Below, piece after piece: positions 1-15,298 of a stretch of DNA of 64,000 nt; within the stretch, counting starts at the first letter, position 1; the number at the start of each line of letters is the position of its first letter. A program made the translations under genes and the position numbers. The stretch is from Sparus aurata (Eukaryota; Chordata; Actinopteri; Spariformes; Sparidae), in NCBI RefSeq assembly GCF_900880675.1, contig NC_044209.1:30298030-30362029 (forward strand), in the 5' to 3' direction. The notes below the pieces were generated by a model. The model saw nothing but the letters and a program-made list of their open reading frames with translations. It ran no database searches and had not been told where the DNA came from.

Positions 1-56
1 AAGATTGTCCGTCTCTCTCTCTGTCTCTCTCTGATCACCTGTCTGTCTGTCTGCAG

Positions 57-3000
57 GCCTGGTGCGTGGCAGGAAACTGTTTCAGCCTTCAGAGGGAGCA
101 CGACATCGCCATCAAGTTCTTTCAGAGAGCCATCCAGGTGAGCTGCTGTTACCATGGTTACGGTTACCAAGATCTGTTCACACTGTCATCACCTGTCTCA
201 CCTGTTCAGGAATGTGTCTCTCCACATGTTATGATCTCTCTCTCTCTCTCAATTTCAACAAGCTTTATTGGCATGACTGTGGTTCACAATATTGCCAAAG
301 CGTACAGAAAAAATGTTAACAATAATAATGATGATGATAATAACAATAACAATAACAGCAATAATAACAACAATAGTAAACAGAATATCAGTGTGCAGGT
401 AAGAACCCAGTCAGGATCAGCTGGTTCATGTGGAGGAAATCATGTCAGGTGTTGTTGTGCAGCTCGTCTCTTCTCCTGTGGCAGCATTCACAGATCTCGC
501 TGCATCTACAGCAGTGCCAGTTTTTTCTCCCAGTAAATGTTGTAGTTTTTCTTGGTCTGATAGTTTGGGGAAGTCTGGGGTTGTACCTGTGATTTTAGTG
601 TATATCTGGGTTCTGAGATCTGTGAATGTGTCACAGTGCAGCAGGAAGTGCTGCTCTGTCTCCACCTGTCTGTGTGGACAGAACCGACACAGCCGGTCCT
701 CTCTGGACAGCCGGGTCTGTCTGTGTGGACAGAACCGACACAGCCGGTCCTCTCTGGACAGCCGGGTCTGTCTGTGTGGACGGAACCGACACAGCCGGTC
801 CACTCTGGACAGCCGGGTCTGTCTGTGTGGACAGAACCGACACAGCCGGTCCTCTCTGGACAGCCGGGTCTGTCTGTGTGGACGGAACCGACACAGCCGG
901 TCCTCTCTGGACAGCCGGGTCTGTCTGTGTCTGCCGCTTTCTAAGGCCCGGCTGTGGTTGCTGAGTCTGTACATAGTCAACGTTTTCCTCAGTCTCGGGT
1001 CAGTTACAGAGCTCAGATAATCTGCCATGGAGTATTGTCTGTTTAGGGCCAAATAGCATTGGAGTTTGCTTTGGGTTTTGTGTCTCTGTGCCTGTATCTC
1101 TCTATATGACCTGTCTGTCTCTCCCTCTGTCTCTGTGCCTGTATCTCTCTATATGACCTGTCTGTCTCTCCCTCTGTCTCTGTGCCTGTATCTCTCTATA
1201 TGACCTGTCTGTCTCTCAGGTGGACCCGGGCTTTGCTTACGCCTACACTCTGTTGGGTCATGAGTTCGTGCTGACCGAGGAGTTGGACCGAGCTCTCGCC
1301 TGCTTCCGAAACGCCATCAGAGTCAACAACAGACACTACAACGCATGGTACGGTAACCATGGTAACAATGGAGGTTGGATAGCGTTGGAGACAACAGTGT
1401 GCATGTGATGTCTGTGTTTTAATCGGCTGGCAACATTTAAGAACTGTTGAAGTTTTCAAAGTAAAGTGTGTGTGTCTGTGTGTAGGTATGGTCTGGGGAT
1501 GATTTACTACAAACAGGAGAAGTTCAACTTGGCAGAAATCCACTTTAAGAAAGCTCTGAGCATCAACCCTCAGAGCTCTGTGCTGCTCTGTCACATCGGA
1601 GTGGTAAGTTAGCATGTAGCATCCGTCAGGAAGCACTAATCAATTGATCTATCACTGACTCCCATTCCTTCTGTATGTAGCGTCAATCCTTTCTATAATG
1701 GTGTGTGTGTGTGTGTGTGTGTGTGTGTAGGTGCAGCATGCGTTGAAGAAGTCTGACGCAGCTTTAGAAACTCTGAACAGAGCGATCGGGATCGACCCCA
1801 AAAACCCACTCTGCAAGTTCCACCGAGCGTCCATATTGTTCGCCAACGACAAGTACAAGGTAATCAATACTGACCTGTGGTGATCAATATTGTATCGGTT
1901 GTAACAGAAGAGAAAACAACAGACTTGTTGTGAAAAAAGCTTCTTTCACTGGATAAATTCTTCGCGATCTGTTTACTGTGGGAATCTGATCCATTCGGTC
2001 CAGAAGCATCTTGAAAGTCTAGAAAAGCGGCACCAATGAATTATTTTATCATTGTTGAAGTTAGTCGGGTGCTGAACCAGAAGTTGAGGCTCGGTCGGTG
2101 ATCCAGGTGTTCTCACGACCTGGCTACACTGACCTGTCTGTCTCTGACCTGTCTGTCTGTCTCTGACCTGTCTGTGCAGGCGGCTCTTCAGGAGTTGGAG
2201 GAGTTAAAGCAGATCGTTCCCAAAGAGTCTCTGGTTTACTTCCTCATAGGAAAGGTAACAGTTATCAGCTGACCTCTGACCCTTTAACCCTGACACAGAC
2301 ATTTGAACCAGTCTGTCTGACTGCCTGTCTCTGTCCCTAAGGTGTATAAGAAGCTGGGTCAAACTCACCTGGCGCTGATGAACTTCAGCTGGGCCATGGA
2401 TCTGGATCCAAAAGGGGCAAACAACCAGATCAAAGAAGCCATCGACAAGAGATACCTGCCAGAGGATGAAGGTGAGACAGGTACAGATCAGTCCGTCTGA
2501 TTTCTGCAGCTTCAAACTCACTTGAACACAATGTGTCCCTTTCTGATAAAATGCTTTTGTAAACATAACTTTTACATGTCTGACTGCATGTTTATATAAA
2601 AACATTGGGATGATAAAGTGTGAACATAACTTTCATCAACACTTCTTTTGCAACAGGTGCTTTTGTTTTCAAACAGCATTTTATATCCCTGCAGATGTGT
2701 AAACATCAGTCAACACCTGCATGCTGCACAGTAAACATGACATCAAATCATATCAAATCAATTTTAATTTATATAGCCCAAAATCACAATCACATTGCCT
2801 CAGTGGGCTTTACAGTCTGTACAGTGAACAACATCCTCTGTCCTTAGACCCTCGATTCCAGTGAGGAAAAACTTCACATGTTGATGGAAAAAAACAACCT
2901 TTTAACAGGGTAAAAAAAACATGTTGTAGATGTTCAGGACATGAGCTGTCTGCTTCCTCTGGCTCAAGGCTCGTTGTGGCTTCATAGCACAAACCGGGGG

Positions 3001-4420
3001 TCCAAAGTGTTCAGCGTGTGGATGAAGCTCCGGCTTCTCCACTGTATATCCACCTGTTTCCTCGGGAGCCTATGGGGGCTGCCATGACAGATAACTACTT
3101 TTCTGTTTCCGGTTGCCTTGCAACTGCATGCTAAGCGAGCCCTAAACAAATAGCGTGCTAAACTGTTTTTAAAATGAGCTCAGGTACAACATGTGCCGTT
3201 GTTGGTTGCCACAACAATTCATGAAAATTGAAGTTTTTTCAGAAACCTCTCGTGTAGTACATCAACCACTGAGACAAACTTGTCCTGCCCTGCGCCCTAC
3301 ACGCCATGCTGAGGAAGGAGGAACGGAGACTAGCGCGGCTCGCGGCTTTGACACTAAAATGAATATTTGGGTTTATGAATATCTTCCACAGAATAGCTGC
3401 TGCATGACTTTCCTAACCCGGCAACGTCCGAGCAGCCGCCTGTCTCCACGACTTCACTTTCCTTCAGCATTATCCACGCTGTATGTTTAGCTTGATTGAC
3501 ACTCTGGCTGGGCTCTACTGCTGCCTTCAGAAATAACTCGCTGTGTTTCTTCAACAGTACTTTCCCTATGTTGTTACTGTGCAGGTAGTTGTATGCTTCT
3601 GTGCTTTTGTAACTGCGCAATTCTCCGCCGTCAACATCTTCAGAAAATATAAGATAAGCATTAGCCCGACGTTAGCTAAATCGACATATGCTAACGTCGG
3701 GCTAATGCCGTGCTAATGCTTCATGTCATCTGCCCACTCCGTGAGAACTGACAGGTGAGGCACTGTGAGAACTGTCCTCACGACTTATTAAAACATCTGT
3801 ACTGTGTATCCACCGCCGATTTGTATCCATTCTGTTGCTTTCTTTGTGTTAAAAGCTGGTTTTTAGAGCGAGCATGACAGCTACGTTACCGTAGACACCG
3901 AGGTCAGCCAGTTCAACAGGAAGAGCATAACCGAATACCGCTATGAACCATGGGTAAACTCACAAAGTCAGGAATAAGGTGGATACGGGCAGCATGTCTT
4001 TAACAATATGCAGGGTTCGTACGGGTGCTTGAAATCCTTGAAAGTGCTTGAATTTCAATGTTGTGTTTTCAAGGTCTGAAAAGTGCTTGGATTTTAGTTT
4101 AAGTGCTTGAAAGTGCTTGACATTATAACTCTGTGTCTTTTACAAAATTGGGATCAGACTGGATAATTAATTTCTGAAGTTTTTGCTATTATAGAATATA
4201 ATTTTAGATGTTTACAGCATAAGATCAAGCAGTGCTGCGCAGCGTTGCGCAGCACTGCTTGATCTTGAACTCGCCTAATAAGAATATACTGACCATCTCC
4301 ACCTGTCTGTCTCTCTCCACCTGTCCAGCAGCCGAGGTGGATGACAGTCAGGACAGCAGCATCATGACGGACGCCGATGACACGCAGCTCCACACAGCTG
4401 AGAGCGATGACGTGCTTTAA
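57..4420 (+). CDS. cdc27: CDC27 (APC3) anaphase-promoting complex subunit, C-terminal seven exons
   Basis: Coding exons are 57-137, 1220-1347, 1486-1603, 1731-1859, 2180-2254, 2342-2471 and 4329-4420 (753 nt, 250 codons plus TAA at 4418-4420). Every junction is GT-AG and the phases join without a break. The protein is a run of TPR helices (AWCVAGNCFSLQREHDIAI, then VDPGFAYAYTLLGHEF, YYKQEKFNLAEIHFKKAL and LGQTHLALMNFSWAMDLDP). It ends in the acidic tail typical of vertebrate CDC27 (MTDADDTQLHTAESDDVL). Known role: CDC27 is a TPR scaffold of the APC/C ubiquitin ligase that binds the IR tails of CDC20/CDH1 and APC10. This part corresponds to the C-terminal TPR superhelix that makes that contact. 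Upstream exons lie outside the window. The last acceptor is a tandem NAGNAG. Identification rests on residue-level recognition of a highly conserved family. Confidence 0.95.
248..1078 (-). mobile_element. 5'-truncated LINE (ORF2 C-terminus) in a CDC27 intron
   Basis: Read on the minus strand, 426-1052 encodes the C-terminus of a non-LTR retrotransposon ORF2. It has a conserved stretch (LRKTLTMYRLSNHSRALE) and a zinc-knuckle-like pattern ending CPHRQVETEQHFLLHC. The 3' UTR lies at 248-425, with an AAT/AAC-rich block, and ends in sequence shared with the LINE at 57747-59855 (both contain a GGCATGAC motif near the 3' end). The 5' edge is lost near 1078. The copy is truncated and cannot move. The clade is not resolved. 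Confidence 0.75.
664..925. repeat. 51-bp minisatellite, about 5 copies, inside LINE ORF2
   Basis: The 51-bp unit keeps the minus-strand LINE frame and encodes the 17-residue unit HRQTRLSREDRLCRFCP. Copies differ by single bases (acagaa/acggaa, tcctct/tccact). The amplified segment sits just before the zinc-knuckle cysteines of the LINE C-terminus. Confidence 0.85.
1082..1219 (+). repeat. 47-bp tandem triplication ending at a CDC27 splice acceptor
   Basis: Copies start at 1082, 1129 and 1176. The unit is pyrimidine-rich and contains a TATATGACC branch-point-like motif. Only the third copy ends in the CAG used as the acceptor of the exon at 1220. Confidence 0.7.
2741..2990. mobile_element. Dispersed teleost repeat fragment in the last CDC27 intron
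   Basis: The block reads like the common fish interspersed repeat that starts at an (AATCA)n-like edge, continues with 'tttatatagcccaaaatcac' and then a 'gggctttacagtctgtacag' segment. It is recognised by resemblance only. Family and exact ends cannot be set here. Confidence 0.45.
3174..3400 (+). pseudogene. THAP-type zinc-finger relic in the last CDC27 intron
   Basis: An ATG at 3174 opens a frame that begins like a THAP C2CH domain: a C-x4-C pair in TCAVVGCHNNS, then an in-frame TGA at 3222. Past the stop the same and neighbouring frames keep recognisable THAP-transposase-like residues (KLKFFQ; RKEERRLARLAALTLK near 3310-3357). Several stops and frameshifts break it. It is most likely a decayed fragment of a THAP-containing DNA transposon and not a CDC27 exon. 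It differs from the THAP exon at 29995. Confidence 0.5.
3658..3708. repeat. Perfect 19-bp inverted repeat with 13-nt loop
   Basis: The left arm 3658-3676 is the exact reverse complement of the right arm 3690-3708 (core motif ttagcccgacgttagc). It lies in the last CDC27 intron. It may be the end or centre of a MITE. No target duplication was found. Confidence 0.8.
4008..4130. mobile_element. Short 'gtgcttgaaa' repeat, probable MITE end
   Basis: The block begins 'gcagggttcgtacgggtgct' and contains four or more copies of AAGTGCTTGA. This matches the terminal sequence of a common fish hAT-like MITE family that I recognise from general experience. Only one end is visible, so the element is probably truncated. 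Confidence 0.45.
4221..4266. repeat. Perfect 20-bp inverted repeat with 6-nt loop, 62 nt before a CDC27 acceptor
   Basis: Arms 4221-4240 and 4247-4266 are exact reverse complements (AAGATCAAGCAGTGCTGCGC in the left arm), separated by AGCGTT. The right arm plus the following 'gaactcgcctaataa' recurs, diverged, at 48730-48782 in a CRHR1 intron. This marks it as a dispersed palindromic MITE and not a CDC27-specific element. Confidence 0.8.
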
Positions 4421-4684
4421 CCCCGCCCCTTCATCCAAACCCCGCTCAAGCCAAGCCCCTGCTGCTCTGATTGGCCAGAGGAGTACTGTTGCTAGGTAAC
4501 ATTCTGACAGATGGACCTTCAGTTTCGCTCCCCTGCCGGTCATCCTCCCTGTCGTCTGATTGGCTGAAACAGACTGCTGCTGCCCTGAAGCCCCGCCCCT
4601 GTCCTTCTTCTTCCTCCTATGTCATCGAGCTCGTCTTCTGACATCACAGCTGTTTTTTTATGTTCTTTTTATCATCGTTATGGG

Positions 4685-4698
4685 AATAAATCAATAAA
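4685..4698 (+). promoter_or_regulatory. CDC27 poly(A) signals
   Basis: Two AATAAA hexamers (4685-4690 and 4693-4698) lie about 265 nt after the CDC27 stop and are followed by T/G-rich sequence around 4715-4735. The 3' UTR is therefore about 290-300 nt (4421 to roughly 4715). Confidence 0.75.
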
Positions 4699-5584
4699 AA
4701 CATGTAAACTTCGCCCACTGCTGTCTGTATTCTTACTGTCACCAGCAGCCAATCAGAGCAGCTCTGCACTGCGTCAGTAGGTGGCGTAACATCCCGCATC
4801 AGTGGGTTGGGTTATATTGCCTTGTTAGTTGGTGGTGTTATATCCCCTGTCAGTGGGTGGCGCTACATCCTGCTTAGTTTTGAAGTAATGTCTGAGGAAG
4901 AGGTTTTCGCTCTACTAACCTTAAACAGTTGTATCGACTTGAACAGTTTTATCGTAGGCATAATCTGACTCCGCCCTCTCAGGAGGTGTAACGTGTGTAA
5001 CATAGCGGCTGACATGGCGATCAGTTTGAGTGAATTTTAATGTTTGTATTCCCAGTTAATATGATATCAGGCTCTAATGTTCAAGTATTGAGAAGTGAAA
5101 AAATCCTAAAATTAAAAACTAGCTTATTACAGTCTTATCAGTCTTGTCTTATTACAGTTAGCATGTGTAGCATCAAATGTTATATTGTCAGTAACAACTC
5201 GGCTGTATCGCCGTTTGTTGGAGTCGATGGTTTCGACACTCAGCCTCAGTCGTTATTTGGAAGCAGCTGTAGTTGAAGGTTGGAGGATTTTTTGTCTTTT
5301 TTTTTTTTTTCAAAAAATCATAATCACGATTATTTTGGTCAATATTGAAATCACAATTATTAAACAATTATTTTTTTAGTTTGGAAACATGATGCATTAA
5401 TTCAGCATTTCTCTCCAAGAAAAACACTTTGTAACTGAGAACTTAAAAAATACCCAATATTTTCAAATCAAAAATAATGTACAGCTATGTGTCCAACTGT
5501 TCTGCAATTTCTATAAAACATTTAATGAATAAATACTTGGATCACATAAGATCTTTTGCTAAAAAGTATCCAGTGGCAGCTGTT

Positions 5585-7195
5585 ATTTTCTGGTGCCGCT
5601 TGCGCTGCGGCTCCGGTCCGATGTTGCTCCACTATCCGCCGTCTGGCGACCCCCACCCGTTGCATTTTGAGTCCGTCATAGCGCAGTACTGTCGACAGCT
5701 GGTGTCGCGGCACACTGAGTTCCTGCAATAATCACTCGGGCCGCAGTTAAAGGTCTGTGTTATAAACACAACAGGCAGTGTTCCAGACCGAGCGATTAGC
5801 AGAAGAGCTTTTATTTGTCTCTTTTTTGAGGTTTTTGTGCTGGCGTGTTTTATTTTGAAAAGTGACCGGATGTTATATTGTTGTTTAGGTGCATGACTTC
5901 CTGTCTGCTCTGTGCTAAATTCAGCTGATTGCTGCACCGTGGCTCAGATGTGCCAGAAATAGAAGTCTTGCGTATCTGTTCTGGAGGGTTCTTGACTGCC
6001 AGATAGGGGTGTAACGATTCATTTTAACAACGATTCGATTTGTATCACGATTCATGGTTGCCGATACGATTCAAGGACGATCTTTGTTTATGTAGAACGA
6101 TATGATCTGATACTATTCAGTGACTTTAAATCGATTCAGTAACTTTTTGGCCAAAAATTCAACCAGTGTGACTGTGAAATAAATACTTGGATACTGGACA
6201 GAACAGGTGAAGTTTCATAGATCCCTGTTGTTTGTTGTAAGTGAATCAGGTTTAAATCAATTATGGATATAAACAAGTAAACAACAATTAATGGCAAATG
6301 TATTAACCTTTTATTTGAATGAAGTGCAACCAGGAGGTTAAACTTTTCTGCTCTCATTTTCAATATAGAAAGAGTTCAGTAAGTGCAACCAACATTTCTT
6401 CAGGTTGAATTAACAGTAGGTGTACCTGCTACTTCTGCTGTTTACAACATAAAAAGAGTACAATAGTAAAACCAAAAACAAAATGCAACCGACATTCTGC
6501 AGAGCTGACGTCCCCTGCGCTGCTGCTGCAGCAGTAACGCTGCAGGAGGTGCCTGGACCGTCGGTGTTGTGAAATCCCATGGCGCCTTAGTAGGTGGTTG
6601 GAGAGATTAGTCGTGTTGCCGTGTTTTTTTACTTGGCTTTTACATATTCTACAAACAGCGAGCTACTTAATTAGAATATCTCCGTCTTTGCAAAAGCCAA
6701 AGTGTTTCCACACACACTCGCCGTCTCCTCTGCCATCCGCCATGCTGCGTTTTGTTGTTCTGTGATTCACGCTGCTGTCGGCACGTGCTGATGACGTCAC
6801 AGACAGGCAGACTGAATCGAGTAACGTTTAACATGTCTTCATCGTCAAAAGTGCTAAAAAAAACACACATCCTTAAAGTTTGCCGTGCTTAAATCCAATG
6901 TGCAATTTCCTAGCAGCGATAGAATCGATTCTTTACCATTTCAAACAATTTTTAATTGTTTTGATGTCGCCTGGAAGGCCAAATTGCCGAGCACAGATCG
7001 ATGTAGTTGAATCGTAGGAATATAAATCGATTCATCGACGTAGTAGATGAATCGTTACACCTCTGCTGCCAGAGCTGGACGGAGCAGATACGCAGCGGAC
7101 CTGCTGCAAGTTAACACATAGACTAAAGTGAAACCTCTCGGCTCAGCTGCCGTGGTGGAGCCGTAACGCAGTGGACACGTATCCAGTCAGCAGGG
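5585..7195. mobile_element. GC-rich MITE of the same family as the copy at 19677-20244, interrupted
   Basis: 5590-5720 and 5800-5940 match the minus-strand sequence of the 19677-20244 element. Shared blocks include a GCGCAGTAC segment, the 'agcagacaggaagtca' complement and the 'cacgtatccagt' terminus. The two parts of this copy are split by the hAT-like insertion at 6004-7065. The right terminus is near 7185-7195 (ACGTATCCAGT). The left terminus is degraded. Confidence 0.6.
6004..7065. mobile_element. Non-autonomous hAT-like element, 1,062 bp, with 8-bp TSD
   Basis: The ends form terminal inverted repeats: TAGGGGTGTAACGATTCAT on the left, and CAGAGGTGTAACGATTCATC when the right end is read on the minus strand. 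The flanks are the exact 8-bp duplication CTGCCAGA (5996-6003 and 7066-7073). An 8-bp TSD with TA/CA ends fits the hAT superfamily. No transposase ORF is seen inside, so it is non-autonomous. Confidence 0.85.
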
Positions 7196-7358
7196 CCGTG
7201 CTAAATGCTTTGGGGAGGGACTGAATTGTGCATGCACGTCTCTTACTGTACAACGAAAAATGCCAAATAAATAATTTTAACTCGATTATATTAGTTTGGA
7301 GATCATTTGACCCAAAAACCAAAATCATGATCAAAATTCGATTTATTGCACAGCTCTA

Positions 7359-8015
7359 ACATTACCTTTTGTTTTGTTTGCTGATTAACAGTAGATTTGT
7401 TTTACTGATCGACTACAGGAAGTGAAAATGTCATTTTCTATGACAATGTTTTGGTTTGTTTAGACGTTACACCACAGTGGTTAAGATGTACATTACGTTT
7501 CTGTGGTCTAACAAAACAAAAGGTCAGCGTCGACCTCACACAGCGTCGACAGAAATGACACTCGGCTGGTTCAACAGGCTGCTGAGCTCTTATCAGACAG
7601 CTGATTTCCTGTTGGGTTTCGACAAAGATGTGACCATGTTACACAGTTTGGCCACTATGAAAGTTGGCTTCAGGCCCGGCGTCCTCCTGGTGTTCAGGTA
7701 CAGCAGCAAGAGACTCTTGGAAGTCTTGAGACGTAAAATGACACATTTCATTGATGTGGTTGAAATGTACTGTGAAATTCTGTAGGCGGCGCTGCTGAGC
7801 CATAAAATCTGTTTTCACCCTGTGATGCGTTTTTTGCATCCTCAGTAAACACACTGACTTAAAGGTGCCGTCCGTCAATTTAATCAAGACACAATGAACA
7901 TCTTATTTAGTGTGTGTGTACGTGTGTGTGTTCACAGTCATGGCTCTGAACCCTGCATGGTTGAGCCAATCAGCAAGCAGCCTCAGCAGATACATCAGTT
8001 TGAACAAACCGGTCC
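7359..8015. other. Intergenic stretch, nothing recognised
   Basis: No gene, repeat array or clear mobile element was recognised between the nested transposons and the MAPT poly(A) site. It contains a short GT-rich tract near 7905-7935. Confidence 0.4.
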
Positions 8016-8033
8016 GATTCAGGCCAGAGAAAC

Positions 8034-8039
8034 TTTATT
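8034..8039 (-). promoter_or_regulatory. MAPT poly(A) signal
   Basis: TTTATT on the plus strand reads AATAAA on the minus strand. It lies about 1.26 kb after the MAPT stop, giving a long 3' UTR of roughly 8015-9297. Other AATAAA-like hexamers lie upstream (near 8689), so alternative sites are possible. Confidence 0.5.
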
Positions 8040-9297
8040 GGTACAAAGCACTTTAACAGCCAACAAGCAGAGACAAACAGTGGAGTTTGGCACCTGGTAT
8101 CAAACTGCATTCTGGGTAGTGTTAATGTGGGGTGGGTGGGTCATCAGGGGGGCCTACAACAAGTTAGCATTCAGAAACACAGAAGAGATGAAAATGATTG
8201 GCTGAGAGGGATGACATCAGAGCAACAGAGACTTTACACAACTGGAGAGATTTCATAAGGAAGCTAACAAGCTAATCCCGGCTATTTAGCAGTAAGCCTG
8301 GATTAGCATGTATTTCAGGAGACACCTGGATTCCTCTACCTTTATTCGAGGACCTTGTAACCTCCTCAGAGACCACCCAAACATCTCACTGACCACGAGA
8401 ACTTCGGTCTGATCAGTCGATATAATTATCACCATGTAAATGAGTCATCAATACTTTTACCACACAGGAAGTCATTTTAGATAAATCAGTAAAATCATTT
8501 TTACTCTTTGAGTGACAAAGTCTGAAATCTTTTCTTTAGCAGCTTTTTGTTTCAGGTTCTTCTTATTTCCTTGTTTCATCGTCTAACGATGTGACGCTGT
8601 CAAATGTTGAAGCTCTGTCATGTGATGGGATTGAATTAGCTTGTTGTCATGTAATGTAACTTCAACATTACATTACAACTTTTCATTTTATTAATGAGGA
8701 ATGTTTGGATCCTGATCACTGTTGGAATCCTGCAGCTCAACCTGGAACTTCCTCTGGTTCAGAGAACCTCCTCAAGGACTCAAAAACCTTTTCAAGTAGT
8801 TCTGGAACCAACTCGAGGCCCTTGAAATGTCAGATTTCACCTCTGTACCAGACCTCCAGGAAGTGTTTCCCTTGCTTAGCCTGGAAAGACTGGAAGCTGA
8901 GGGAAAGTACTAGCCTAGCTTAGCATAATGACTGGAAGCAGAGGGAAACTGTAAGCCTAGCTATATGTTTGTTCTAAACTAGGCTAACAACGTCCTGGAT
9001 ATATCTGTACCGGACACCTGAAGATAAAAAAAAAAGATTCTTCTTTTATGACTCAGAGAAACAGAGGTGTTGCTTCATAAATTGACCTGTCACCTGACTG
9101 ACTCTGCTGTGATTGGTTGATAATCTGGAGGAGGTGTGTTCAGTTTGAGCTGCCACTTTATAAAATCGCTCCAATCATGTTCATGTGACATCAGACTACA
9201 GTCAGGAGGAAAAATGCAGGTGATGATTTGTTTCATTCTTCGATTAGTTTCCTTGTTAAGAGGAGGGGGCGGGGCTAGTAGGCACAGAGTCGTCCAG

Positions 9298-13941
<4,644 letters not shown>

Positions 13942-14440
13942 TACTCCTAAAGATGAGGAGAGTAGAGGGGGAGAGGAGAGGAGAGGAGAGAAGAGGAGGA
14001 GGTGAAGAAAAGGCAGGAGAGGAGGAAACAGGAGGAGTCAGTGCGCATGCTCAGTAACAGAGTCAGACCTCCATGATGGTGAAGATGAAGACGACGATGA
14101 TGATGCAGTAAAAACAGTTTCACCTCCACTTGTCAATCACCCGCCCTGACAAACAAGCACGCGCACGTCCTCATGTGTTTGAGGTGAAGCTACGTTAGAA
14201 TAAACCTGCGGCAGCTGAGCGGCGCGCAGAATATTGAAGCGGGCGGTGACAGGCGGTAACTGCGCGGAAAATACCGCGTCTGCCGCTCCTGTCGCGTCTG
14301 CCGCACCCTGCAGACGGCGGGGCGGCAGAGACATATGGAGCAGAGACAGAGAGAGAGACAGGTGGAGGACAGATATACAGGTGGAGGACATAGAGAACGA
14401 CAAGTGACAGAGAGACAGACAGGTGTAGATGTTGTCTTAC

Positions 14441-14640
14441 CTCCTGGCTGCTGACCGTCTGTCTGCTGCTCCACCCTGCTGCACTTCCACCTGCTTCCGC
14501 GCTCAGGAGGAGGAGGAGGGGGGGGGGGGGGGGGGGGGGCTGCTGGTGCATGCTGGGAGAGGAAGCTGCTGTTGCTATGGTAACCTGCTGCATCACTGCT
14601 TTGGAGATGGCGACCAGATCCTGATGTCACTCAGTACAGT
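14441..14640 (-). other. mapt: Probable MAPT first exon (5' UTR, or N-terminal extension)
   Basis: A strong donor (GGAG|GTAAGA) ends the exon at 14441, 494 nt upstream of the exon holding the ATG at 13941. I treat it as non-coding. However, the frame through the donor stays open upstream to an ATG at 14630 and joins in phase, so an extension of about 60 residues cannot be excluded. That frame runs through a proline stretch encoded by a long G homopolymer (14518-14540), whose length is easily mis-assembled. The transcription start is not determined. Confidence 0.55.
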
Positions 14641-14714
14641 TACTCATTTGCTGTATTCGAGTACTCCGAGGTACAGACGCTGTCGTCACTGATCAATAGA
14701 AACGGAATCAGTAT

Positions 14715-14880
14715 TCATTTATTGTCCCATAAACGGGGAAATTTGTTTTCCACAGCATCCAAAGGACAGAATATTACAAAAAACATAACAATAGGAAAAA
14801 ATAAACAATATAATTAAAAGCTTACAAATAGAATAGACATAAATACAAACATACAAACGTGATATTGGATTAAATTAACA
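14715..14880 (-). mobile_element. LINE 3'-end remnant between MAPT and CRHR1
   Basis: 'attgtcccataaacggggaa' followed by A-rich sequence with many ATA/ACA runs resembles the 3' UTR of the minus-strand LINE whose end lies at 16645-16792 ('tgtcccgtgaatggggaaat'). It is a short, 5'-truncated fragment. Confidence 0.6.
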
Positions 14881-15298
14881 TGTAATTTTCAACAGTGTGG
14901 CAGTGAATTGTTATTTACAAATAATAAATATGGGTATTAACAACTGACTAGAAATGAGTTATGTAAAGTTTTATTTCAATAGATCAATATACTGATCAAT
15001 GAACTGATAAGAGTTAGTTCATACTGAAGTCCTACACACTCACACACATTTACTCTTTAAATAACTTTAACTCAGTATTTCTTCACTATAAGAAAAAAAA
15101 TGCATTTTTACATGTGAGTACACCAAAGTACTGCAATATGTACTACATGTATCACGTAGTAGAAAGTATCCGAGCATTTAAATAATACAAAGCAAGAAGA
15201 GGAGGTGGAGCCGGAGGAAGAGGAGGATCCCTCTCCAGGGCAGACAGGAAGTAGAATGTGAGGAAAGACAAACATCACTGATCGTATTGATGAATTGA

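Larger units (their letters stand above)
5290..7358. mobile_element. Outer DNA-transposon remnant of a three-level nest, CDC27-MAPT intergenic
   Basis: The left part (5310-5390, 'aatcataatcacgattattt') and the right part (7255-7358, ending in 'ttattgcacagctct') look like the two halves of one AT-rich MITE whose right terminus reads AGAGCTGTGCAATAAATCG on the minus strand. The halves are separated by the element at about 5585-7195. The left terminus is not clear, so the outer boundaries are approximate. Confidence 0.45.
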
